This document shows, piece by piece, positions 1 to 5,082 of a stretch of 5,082 nucleotides of DNA. Position numbers and translations under genes: made by a program. How positions within the stretch are numbered: position 1 is the stretch's first letter; the number at the start of each line of letters is the position of its first letter. The DNA lies in the NCBI GenBank assembly GCA_937902565.1, contig CALFMX010000245.1, forward strand, positions 1 to 5,082, written 5' to 3'. The notes below the pieces were generated by a model, which was not told where the DNA came from, did no database searches, and was given only the letters and a program-made list of their open reading frames with translations. This DNA comes from an uncultured Spirochaetales bacterium (GTDB lineage: Bacteria > Spirochaetota > Spirochaetia > Sphaerochaetales > Sphaerochaetaceae).

Positions 1-311
1 TGCAATCCAATACTGTCATTCATTGGGTTACTTGGATGAGTTGCACGGTCGGTCTCGGTGCTATTTCCTTCATCCTCAGTGAGACTATTCCTATCTTCAA
101 CTACCTGGTTGCCCTGATTGGGTCCGTTTGCTTCGCACCTCTGGCCATGTGCCTTCCCGGTTTCTTGTGGCTGCACAGCAACAGTCATTACCGGAAGGGA
201 ACACTGGTGCAGAAGGTTATCTACCTGCTACACTGGGGAATGGTGCTCCTCGGACTTTTCTTCCTTGTTGGCGCGACGTACGGTGTTATCATTCAGATCA
301 TCGATGCCTAC
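1..311 (+). CDS. C-terminal fragment of a fungal-type amino acid permease (AAAP/Aa_trans family), 5' end outside the window
   Basis: The frame that reads from base 3 is open to the TGA at 339-341. Its wording is that of the last membrane segments of fungal neutral amino acid transporters: SNTVIHW, then FILSETIPIFNYLVALIGS, CFAPLAMCLPGFLWL, a HYRKG loop, then a hydrophobic run with YLLHWGMVLLGLFFLVG and TYGVIIQIIDAY. Three hydrophobic segments are visible at about 48-110, 115-175 and 215-300. The family moves amino acids with protons across fungal membranes. I recall the family ending as ...IIDAYA followed by a short cysteine-containing tail. Here the tail instead becomes GDGRGRLE and stops, which suggests the permease is cut at about 297-315 and joined to foreign DNA. 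The ATG at 36 is an internal methionine inside a membrane segment, not a plausible start. Codon use is mixed, with T- and C-ending codons, unlike the downstream genes. Family assignment is from memory of the proteins; the fungal origin is an inference. Confidence 0.72.
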
Positions 312-320
312 GCAGGAGAC
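297..320. other. Junction 1: fungal-type sequence to bacterial operon
   Basis: Left of about 297 the protein reads as a fungal permease. Right of about 320 come a purine-rich ribosome binding site and a bacterial gene start. The overlap encodes IIDAY, a string plausible in both the permease C-terminus and a PhoH C-terminus, so it could be the shared word that joined two molecules or two assembly paths. The exact breakpoint cannot be fixed from the sequence alone. Confidence 0.6.
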
Positions 321-341
321 GGGAGAGGGAGGCTGGAGTGA
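297..341 (+). CDS. Possible last codons of the gene upstream of pgpH (phoH/ybeZ expected)
   Basis: The final codons IIDAYAGDGRGRLE-stop end in a TGA that overlaps the GTG start of pgpH by the sequence GTGA, a normal arrangement for a translationally coupled operon. In many bacteria the gene before pgpH or ybeY is phoH (ybeZ), whose protein commonly ends with a helix of the LVQ-x-IIxAY type plus a short polar tail. The text here fits such an ending equally well as it fits the fungal permease, so both could share the bases of IIDAY. The bases after about 312, including the ribosome binding site, most likely belong to the bacterial segment. Too short to prove; offered as inference. Confidence 0.35.
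   Translation: MIDAYAGDGRGRLE
325..332 (+). promoter_or_regulatory. Shine-Dalgarno site that fixes the GTG start of pgpH
   Basis: GAGGGAGG lies 5 bases before the GTG at 338 (9 bases if the first GAGG is the part that pairs). It supports this GTG over the in-frame start at 128, whose extra 70 codons are only an out-of-frame reading of the permease fragment. No other good ribosome binding site is seen near an alternative start. Confidence 0.75.
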
Positions 342-2521
342 GTGTCAAACTCAGGGGCCAAAAGCTGGCTCGCAAAGAGAAGATCAACCGGCAGGTGGCA
401 ATCGCCCTGCTGGGCCTTACCGTCATCGTCGCGATGTTCACCACCCTCTATAGTGGGAAGGGATCGATCCTCGGGCTCTACGACCCCAGCACCCTCTACC
501 ACGTCGGCGAGCTTGCAAATGAGGACTATTACGCCACCAAGGGGTTTGAGTTCGTCGACAACGCGGAGGGGGAGCGGCTGGCACAGCTGAAGGAACGCTC
601 GGTGCTGCCGATCTTTGTCTACCAGATCAGGCCCACCGTCCAGACAAAGCGCCTGGTGGACGCATTCATCAAGAGTTTCGAGAACAAGACCACCGGCGAA
701 CTCCTCTACGAGCATGCCCGTGTTGACTCCCTCCACCTCATACGGGAGATCTCAAACCTTCCGGAGGAGGACCAGGGCCTCTTCTTCTCCCTGCTCAAGG
801 AGAGTGCCGATTCGGTGCTTGCAAACGGGCTCTTCGACGCAAGCCAGGTCCGGACCGTCTCTGAGGAGGGGTACGGGTATGTCAAATACGAGAGCCCCGA
901 GGAGAACGGGAGCGGTAATCGACACGTCAACGGCCTGGTGACCAAGGAGAACCTCGATGCCCACCTGGAGGAGTGGCTCTCAGGCTATGGTGAGGAGATT
1001 GTCACCCGGATTCCCCCCACATTGGTCTCCGACACCCTCCTCCTCCTGCTCGATGAGAACGTCGAGTACGACAGCATACAGACGATGAGCCTCCGCTCCG
1101 ATGCACGGGAGAGTGTCGTAGCCCCGCGGCATATGATCGAGCGGGGGACCAAGATCATCACCCGTGACACGGTGGTCACCGCCACCCAGCTGCAGATGCT
1201 CTCCTACATGCAGGAGCACGCCATCGGCTACTCGATCCTCGAACAGGTCGGCCGGTTCGTCTTCATCCTCATCGCCACCATCACCGGTGCGGTGGTCTTC
1301 CTCCGTGTCCTGGACAATGAGAGCAGGGTCTTCCTCTATCTCAACCTCATGCTCTCGACCATCCTGATCTCGCTTGTGGCGATGCACTTCATCTCCCTGT
1401 TCCTGCAGAACCGCTCGATGCAGCTCCTCGACAGCTACCTGCCCCTCTTCTTCGCCCCGCTCTTTATCGCGCATATCAGCAGCAAGAGGCGGTTTGGCTT
1501 CATCACCGCCTTCCTCCTTGCCTGCTATGCCACCTTGATGAGGGAGGCCACCTTGATGACCTTCTTCTTCGTCCTCAGCATCAATGCAATAAACCTCCAC
1601 TTCTTCCGCTACTCCGCCAAACGGTTGGAGGACCTCTTCAACTGGTTCTATGCCATTGCCAGCGCTGCGGTCGCAGCCCTTGTCTTCAGCCCGATGAGCG
1701 CTGTCGCCATCCACTCGCTGCCCATCCTCCTCATCTCGCTGGCAGCCAACATCACGATCAGCCTGATCCTCGTCCAGGCGTTTGTCCCCCTGGCCGAGCA
1801 CTTCTTCAACATCCCGACCGCCTACCGGCTCAACGAACTTGCCTACAGCGACTCCTCGATCCTTGAACGGCTCAGCGCCGTAGCCCAGGGGACCTACAAC
1901 CACAGCCGCTACGTCAGCGAACTCGCCTACCAGGCGGCGAAGGCCATCGGCGCCAATGCGATGCTTGCCCGTGTCGGTGGCGTCTACCACGACATCGGCA
2001 AGGTCGACCACCCTGAGTACTTTGTCGAGAACCAGGGGACTGAGAACAAGCACGACGATATCAAGCCGAGCCTCTCGGTGGCCGTGATCAAGAGCCACGT
2101 CAAGCTCGGGATCGAGAAGGGGAGGGAAGCCGGCCTGCCGCAGGAGGTGCTCGACATCATCAGCCAGCACCACGGCAACGACGTCATCCAATACTTCTAC
2201 GCCGAGGCGGCCCGCCAGGCCCAGGCCAGCGGCGTCGAGGTCAATGCCGATGACTACTCCTATACCGGGGAGCCCCCCACCTTCCCCGAGAGCGCCATCG
2301 TCATGCTCGCCGACGTCGTCGAGGCAGCGAGCCGGACACTGAAACAACCGAACTACTCCAAGTACCAGAAGCTTGTCCACACCCTGGTGATGGGCAAGAT
2401 CGAACGTGGGCAGCTCAAAGAGAGCGGCCTCTCGCTCACCGACTTGAACGTCATCGAAGAGTCGTTCGTCCAGACGCTCATCGGGCGTGATCACCACCGC
2501 ATCGAATATCCGGAGGATTGA
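338..2521 (+). CDS. pgpH: 7TM-HD family cyclic-di-AMP phosphodiesterase (PgpH type)
   Basis: 727 residues, close to the 718 of Listeria PgpH, which hydrolyses cyclic di-AMP to pApA. One N-terminal membrane helix (about residues 20-38) is followed by an extracytoplasmic 7TMR-HDED-type region (about 40-295). Seven hydrophobic segments follow at about 306-325, 331-356, 367-381, 385-401, 407-423, 433-453 and 461-490, then a cytoplasmic HD domain (about 515-670). The metal ligands known for the family are all present with the expected spacing: H522 (TYNHS), H551-D552 (YHDIGK), H587 (KSHVKLG), H611-H612 (SQHHGN) and D659 (LADVVEAASR). The enzyme should therefore be active. The GTG start is chosen because of the ribosome binding site and the GTGA overlap with the preceding stop. 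It is the first complete gene of an operon with ybeY and corC. Activity on c-di-AMP rather than another cyclic dinucleotide is inferred from the family. Confidence 0.93.
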   Translation: MSVKLRGQKLARKEKINRQVAIALLGLTVIVAMFTTLYSGKGSILGLYDPSTLYHVGELANEDYYATKGFEFVDNAEGERLAQLKERSVLPIFVYQIRPTVQTKRLVDAFIKSFENKTTGELLYEHARVDSLHLIREISNLPEEDQGLFFSLLKESADSVLANGLFDASQVRTVSEEGYGYVKYESPEENGSGNRHVNGLVTKENLDAHLEEWLSGYGEEIVTRIPPTLVSDTLLLLLDENVEYDSIQTMSLRSDARESVVAPRHMIERGTKIITRDTVVTATQLQMLSYMQEHAIGYSILEQVGRFVFILIATITGAVVFLRVLDNESRVFLYLNLMLSTILISLVAMHFISLFLQNRSMQLLDSYLPLFFAPLFIAHISSKRRFGFITAFLLACYATLMREATLMTFFFVLSINAINLHFFRYSAKRLEDLFNWFYAIASAAVAALVFSPMSAVAIHSLPILLISLAANITISLILVQAFVPLAEHFFNIPTAYRLNELAYSDSSILERLSAVAQGTYNHSRYVSELAYQAAKAIGANAMLARVGGVYHDIGKVDHPEYFVENQGTENKHDDIKPSLSVAVIKSHVKLGIEKGREAGLPQEVLDIISQHHGNDVIQYFYAEAARQAQASGVEVNADDYSYTGEPPTFPESAIVMLADVVEAASRTLKQPNYSKYQKLVHTLVMGKIERGQLKESGLSLTDLNVIEESFVQTLIGRDHHRIEYPED

Positions 2522-2525
2522 AGCT

Positions 2526-2990
2526 ATGGCAACCATCGAGATCAGTTATGAGGATGAGGCATTTGAAGCGGAAGCTGACCGGGAGTGGGTGAAAACCCAG
2601 CTCGAGTCGATTCTGGAGATCCTCGATGAGGATGGGTGTGAGATAGGGGTGAGCTTCATCAGCGATGGGGCGATGCAGGAGCTCAACCGGGAGTACCGCG
2701 ACATTGACGAACCCACCGACATCCTCTCATTTTGCAATGAGGAGGACGATTTACCCTTCTGGAGCGGGGAGGGGGAGGAGCGCTACCTCGGGGATCTGGC
2801 GATCTCCTTGGATACCTTGAAAAGAAATGCACAATCCTTTAGTGTGGAAATAGAAGAAGAACTGCTGCGCCTCCTGATCCATGGCACCTTGCACCTCCTG
2901 GGCTTCGACCATGAGACCAACGAGAGCGATGAACCGATGCTGGTCAGGCAGGAAGAGCTGCTAGTGCAGTTGAGGGGGATTGAGCGTTGA
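2526..2990 (+). CDS. ybeY: Endoribonuclease YbeY (16S rRNA 3'-end maturation, ribosome quality control)
   Basis: 154 residues, typical for the UPF0054/YbeY family of metal-dependent single-strand endoribonucleases, which act in 16S rRNA 3'-end processing and in decay of defective 70S ribosomes. The zinc site is complete: H119, H123 and H129 in HGTLHLLGFDH. The other family blocks are present: LNREYRDIDEPTDILSF (53-69) and GDLAIS (89-94). The ATG at 2526 is preferred over the in-frame start at 2487 because GGAGG at 2512-2516 sits 9 bases before it and the family's N-terminal strand (ATIEISYED) begins there. Only 4 bases separate it from the pgpH stop, and its own TGA overlaps the corC start. 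A local A-rich patch at about 2817-2866 (LKRNAQSFSVEIEEEL) differs in base use from the rest of the gene, without any break in the reading frame. Confidence 0.95.
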   Translation: MATIEISYEDEAFEAEADREWVKTQLESILEILDEDGCEIGVSFISDGAMQELNREYRDIDEPTDILSFCNEEDDLPFWSGEGEERYLGDLAISLDTLKRNAQSFSVEIEEELLRLLIHGTLHLLGFDHETNESDEPMLVRQEELLVQLRGIER

Positions 2991-3757
2991 GCCTTTCGCT
3001 GAGGAAGCTGTTCGGAGGTTTGAGTAAAAGGCGTGCTGCCGTGGCCCCCTCTGAAGTAGAACTCGTAGAACGACAGACCATGATCGAAGGGATAGGGGAG
3101 CTCAGGGACAAGACCGTCAAGGAGATCATGGTCCCTCGCGTCGACGTCGCCTTTGTCAGCCGGGACATCACCCTGGAGGAGCTCTACGTCATCATCGGCG
3201 AGGAGGGCTACTCCCGCTACCCGGTCTATGAACAGACCATCGACAACATCGTCGGTATCCTCTACGTCAAGGATATCATCCGCTGTGACATCCAGAGGGA
3301 GTTCGATCTTGCACGCTTGATGCGCAAACCGTACTTCATCCCCGAGAGCAAACACCTCGATGACCTCCTGCGCGAGTTCAAGATGCGCAAGGTCCACATC
3401 GCCATCGCCATCGACGAGTACGGTGGGGTCAGCGGCATCGTCAGCATGGAGGACATCCTCGAGGTGATCGTCGGTGAGATCCAGGATGAGTTTGATGAGG
3501 ATGAGGATGAGCCGATCATAGCGGTCGGGGAGAAGAGCTTCATCGTCGATGCCCGTACCTCCATCGAGGAGGTCAACGAGGCGTGCAACCTCCGTCTCCT
3601 CGATGATGAATTCGAGACGATCGGGGGGTATGTCTTCGAGTTGTTCGGGAAGATTCCACAGAATGAGGAATCGATCGAGGACGAACAGGCAATCTTCACG
3701 GTCATGGAGATTGACGGACACAAAATTAATCGTGTTAAATTAGAGGTGAAAAATTAG
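2987..3757 (+). CDS. corC: CorC/HlyC-type CBS-domain protein, divalent cation efflux or resistance family
   Basis: 256 residues. A short basic N-terminus leads to the family signature IMVPRVDV (47-54). Two CBS domains follow, the first about 45-105 (with SRYPVYEQTIDNIVGILYVKDI at 76-97) and the second about 115-165 (HIAIAIDEYGGVSGIVSMEDIL at 137-158). After an acidic linker (DEFDEDEDEP, 167-176) comes the CorC_HlyC C-terminal domain (about 178-253, with DEFETIGGYVFELFG). There is no DUF21 membrane domain, so this is the short soluble form, as in E. coli CorC/YbeX, linked to Mg2+/Co2+ handling; CBS pairs bind adenine nucleotides in the family. The TTG start overlaps the ybeY stop (TTGA), and GAGGGGG at 2972-2978 lies 8 bases upstream, which suggests coupled translation. 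The next in-frame ATG, at residue 32, would cut into the region before CBS1. The transported ion, or any transport role at all, cannot be read from the sequence. Confidence 0.9.
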   Translation: MSLSLRKLFGGLSKRRAAVAPSEVELVERQTMIEGIGELRDKTVKEIMVPRVDVAFVSRDITLEELYVIIGEEGYSRYPVYEQTIDNIVGILYVKDIIRCDIQREFDLARLMRKPYFIPESKHLDDLLREFKMRKVHIAIAIDEYGGVSGIVSMEDILEVIVGEIQDEFDEDEDEPIIAVGEKSFIVDARTSIEEVNEACNLRLLDDEFETIGGYVFELFGKIPQNEESIEDEQAIFTVMEIDGHKINRVKLEVKN

Positions 3758-3774
3758 GGTCGCAGTTGACCCTA
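3755..3774. terminator. Short inverted repeat after corC, weak terminator or operator
   Basis: TAGGGTC, six loop bases, GACCCTA: a perfect 7-bp stem that starts on the corC stop codon. On the plus strand no T-run follows, so it is a poor intrinsic terminator for corC. Read on the minus strand the stem is followed by AATTTTT, which looks more like a terminator, but no minus-strand gene is visible to need it. The right arm overlaps the -35 box of the gap promoter, so a binding site for a regulator is an alternative. Confidence 0.4.
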
Positions 3775-3795
3775 TGCAAAATAAAACAGTATATT
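3766..3795 (+). promoter_or_regulatory. Sigma70-like promoter for gap
   Basis: TTGACC at 3766-3771 (5 of 6 to the -35 consensus) and TATATT at 3790-3795 (5 of 6 to the -10 consensus) are separated by 18 bases. Overlapping TATTAT matches at 3792 and 3795 are alternative -10 boxes with longer spacers. The stretch from 3774 to 3820 is strikingly A/T-rich against its GC-rich surroundings, as expected for a strong promoter of a glycolytic gene. The leader to the gap ATG would be about 35 bases. A strong GGAGG at 3821-3825 lies 10 bases before that ATG. Confidence 0.6.
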
Positions 3796-3835
3796 ATTAT
3801 CGATATACAAATAGATTCCTGGAGGAAAACAGAGA

Positions 3836-4843
3836 ATGAAAATCGCAATTAATGGCTTCGGAAGAATCGGCCGCAACGTCTTCAAGATTGCCTTCGAAGA
3901 CAAATCCATCGAGATCGTCGGTATCAACGACCTGACCGATCCGAAGACCCTCGCCCATCTTCTGAAATACGACTCCACCTTCGGAGTATATGACAAGAGT
4001 GTTAAGGCTACTGAGGATGCCATCATCGTCGATGGCAAGAAGATTCCCATCTTCTCCCTCCGCAACCCGGCAGAGCTGCCCTGGAAGGCCCTTGGGGTCG
4101 ATATCGCCATCGAGTCCACCGGTGTGTTCACCGTTGCAGAGGGCCCGAAGGGTGGATATAAGGACCACATCAAGGCCGGTGCCAAGAAGGTGATCCTCAC
4201 CGTCCCGGCAAAGGACAAGATCGACCAGACCATCGTCCTTGGTGTCAATGACGATCAGATCGACCACTCGCTTCATGCGTACTCCAACGCAAGTTGCACC
4301 ACCAACTGTCTCGCCCCGATCGCCAAGGTCCTGCAGGACAACTTCGGCATCGAGCGCGGTCTCATGACCACCGTCCACGCCTACACCAACGACCAGGTCC
4401 TGACCGACGTCTACCACGAAGACCTGCGCCGCGCGCGTTCGGCCACCATGAGCATGATCCCCACCAAGACCGGCGCTGCCGCCGCCGTGGGCCTGGTGCT
4501 GCCGGAACTGAACGGCAAGCTGGACGGCTACGCCATCCGCGTCCCGACCATCAACGTGTCGCTGGTCGACCTGTCGTTCGTGGCCAGCCGCGACACGACC
4601 GCCGAAGAAGTCAACGGCATCCTGAAGGCCGCCTCGGAAGGCGAGCTCAAGGGCATCCTGGACTACAACACCGAACCCCTGGTCTCGGTCGACTACAACC
4701 ACAACCCGGCCTCCAGCACCGTTGACGCGTCGCTGACCAAGGTCTCGGGCCGCCTGGTCAAGGTCTCGTCCTGGTACGACAACGAGTGGGGCTTCTCGAA
4801 CCGCATGCTCGACACCACCGTCGCGCTGATGTCGGCCAAGTAA
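3836..4843 (+). CDS. gap: Type I glyceraldehyde-3-phosphate dehydrogenase, apparent hybrid of two bacterial gap genes
   Basis: 335 residues, normal length for the enzyme that converts glyceraldehyde 3-phosphate, NAD+ and phosphate into 1,3-bisphosphoglycerate in glycolysis. The Rossmann motif NGFGRIGR (6-13), D32 (typical of NAD+ preference), the catalytic Cys154 in [12 protein letters not shown] and His181 in TVHAYTNDQ are all present. The start is fixed by GGAGG at 3821-3825. Residues 1 to about 182 and 188 to 335 do not look like one gene. The second part ([47 protein letters not shown]) is the wording of Bordetella/Achromobacter-type GAPDH, while the first part is not. Leucine codons change with it: 4 of 13 are CTG before the YTNDQ codons, and 14 of 16 after. 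The frame stays open only because both parents share this conserved stretch. GAPDH identity is certain; that the full hybrid exists in a cell is doubtful. Confidence 0.93.
   Translation: MKIAINGFGRIGRNVFKIAFEDKSIEIVGINDLTDPKTLAHLLKYDSTFGVYDKSVKATEDAIIVDGKKIPIFSLRNPAELPWKALGVDIAIESTGVFTVAEGPKGGYKDHIKAGAKKVILTVPAKDKIDQTIVLGVNDDQIDHSLHAYSNASCTTNCLAPIAKVLQDNFGIERGLMTTVHAYTNDQVLTDVYHEDLRRARSATMSMIPTKTGAAAAVGLVLPELNGKLDGYAIRVPTINVSLVDLSFVASRDTTAEEVNGILKAASEGELKGILDYNTEPLVSVDYNHNPASSTVDASLTKVSGRLVKVSSWYDNEWGFSNRMLDTTVALMSAK
4376..4400. other. Junction 2: Spirochaete-like gap to betaproteobacterial gap
   Basis: Protein wording and codon use change between His181 and Val188 of GAPDH. The codons for YTNDQ (4382-4396) are conserved in most bacterial gap genes and can easily be identical in two GC-rich parents, giving a shared word of about 15 bases or more. 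Upstream, the context HAYTNDQ is the common form; betaproteobacterial enzymes, as I remember them, have [16 protein letters not shown]. The breakpoint is placed from the protein families and cannot be set to the base. Confidence 0.65.
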
Positions 4844-4860
4844 GCACGCCGCCAGTCCAT

Positions 4861-4910
4861 AAGGGGACGGATTTGTTTTCCGCCATTGCGGAAAATGGGT
4901 TCGTCCCCTT
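4861..4910. repeat. Long palindromic hairpin between gap and pgk, REP-like element or intercistronic stem-loop
   Basis: AAGGGGACG (4861-4869) pairs with CGTCCCCTT (4902-4910) and TTTTCCGC (4876-4883) pairs with GCGGAAAA (4888-4895) around a CATT loop. The six bases between on each side (GATTTG and TGGGTT) can also pair as one A-U and five G-U pairs in RNA, so the whole is a continuous 23-bp stem. No convincing T-run follows, so a simple intrinsic terminator is unlikely. It begins 17 bases after the gap stop and ends 26 bases before the pgk start. Such GGGGACGGATTT-type palindromes recall dispersed REP sequences of Proteobacteria (recollection, not checked). It may protect the gap transcript's 3' end or reduce read-through into pgk. 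Confidence 0.7.
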
Positions 4911-4936
4911 TGTTCGCCTACCGAAGGAATCCAACT

Positions 4937-5082
4937 ATGTCCAAGGTCCAAACCCTGTCCGCGCTGGCCAAGGCCGGCGCCCTGTCCGGCAAGCGTGTGT
5001 TCATCCGCGCCGACTTGAACGTGCCGTTCGATGACGCCGGCCGCATTTCCGAAGACACGCGCATCCGTGCATCCGTGCCTGG
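4937..5082 (+). CDS. pgk: Phosphoglycerate kinase, N-terminal 48 residues, runs off the window
   Basis: The ATG at 4937 is preceded by GAAGGA (4923-4928), 8 bases upstream. The protein starts [20 protein letters not shown] and continues with the N-terminal family signature [13 protein letters not shown] (20-32) and the substrate-side block [12 protein letters not shown] (36-47). Phosphoglycerate kinase transfers the acyl phosphate of 1,3-bisphosphoglycerate, the product of GAPDH, to ADP. The wording is that of betaproteobacterial (Bordetella/Achromobacter) Pgk, and gap-pgk order is normal there, which agrees with the 3' half of gap. The gene is cut by the window end after about 12% of its usual length of roughly 395 residues. 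Whether the last bases are still native cannot be judged. Confidence 0.95.
   Translation, partial: MSKVQTLSALAKAGALSGKRVFIRADLNVPFDDAGRISEDTRIRASVP

Noticed and set aside
128..337. Extended N-terminus of pgpH from an in-frame start at 128 (70 extra residues)
   Set aside because: It is an out-of-frame reading of the permease fragment, rich in Arg, Cys and Pro without family resemblance. The GTG at 338 has a good ribosome binding site and the family's N-terminus begins there.
980..2536. 518-residue minus-strand reading frame opposite pgpH
   Set aside because: It is a shadow produced by GC-rich codon bias on the other strand. It is Asp/Glu/Val/Gly-rich with no domain, and it lies fully antisense to a gene with an intact catalytic site.
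3485..3511. Repeated GATGAG units in corC
   Set aside because: They encode the acidic linker after CBS2 that is usual in CorC/HlyC proteins; no sign of a functional DNA repeat.
2783..3721. 312-residue minus-strand reading frame opposite ybeY and corC
   Set aside because: Antisense shadow spanning two real, overlapping genes; no family resemblance.
4294..4725. 143-residue plus-strand frame inside gap
   Set aside because: His/Arg/Pro-rich out-of-frame reading of a GC-rich gene, with no start signal.
3797..4951. 384-residue minus-strand reading frame opposite gap
   Set aside because: Antisense shadow of gap that crosses junction 2; low-complexity Val/Asp/Gly composition and no recognisable family.
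5061..5076. Tandem copy of GCATCCGT at the window end
   Set aside because: It encodes the normal Pgk block RIRAS in a conserved position; two copies of eight bases arise by codon choice. It might have contributed to a contig end but is no element of its own.
1..5082. A novel defence, mobile or biosynthetic system
   Set aside because: Every substantial reading frame is a known housekeeping family or a shadow of one; no unknown gene, array or mobile-element gene is left unexplained.

Overview
The window carries no new biological system that I can support. It reads as a chimera of three unrelated sources, joined at two short stretches that the neighbouring genes could have shared, so its most likely explanation is a chimeric (probably metagenomic) assembly rather than one organism's genome.

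Region A (1 to about 311) encodes the last membrane segments of a fungal-type amino acid permease (AAAP/Aa_trans family). Region B (about 312 to about 4390) is bacterial. It starts with a few codons that probably end an upstream operon gene (phoH expected), then a tightly packed operon: pgpH (7TM-HD phosphodiesterase, GTG start), ybeY (16S rRNA endonuclease) and corC/hlyC (CBS-domain protein, TTG start). After 78 bases holding an inverted repeat and a sigma70-like promoter comes the 5' half of gap. Gene order, protein style and codon use fit an anaerobic bacterium, and I lean towards Spirochaetota of the Sphaerochaeta type (inference, moderate confidence). Region C (about 4390 to 5082) is the 3' half of a gap gene plus the start of pgk. 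Both match the betaproteobacterial Bordetella/Achromobacter-type gap-pgk pair in wording and in CTG-dominated codon use.

In region B the operon joins RNA and ribosome quality functions (PhoH, YbeY) with c-di-AMP breakdown (PgpH) and a CBS-domain protein linked to divalent cation handling (CorC). The gap reading frame is open across junction 2 and predicts a full-length 335-residue GAPDH, but it is probably a hybrid that does not exist in any cell. Between gap and pgk lies a 50-base, nearly perfect hairpin that resembles a dispersed palindromic repeat and deserves a look on its own.

There are no tRNA or rRNA genes, CRISPR arrays, transposases or other mobile-element genes in the window. No stretch over 300 bases lacks a gene.
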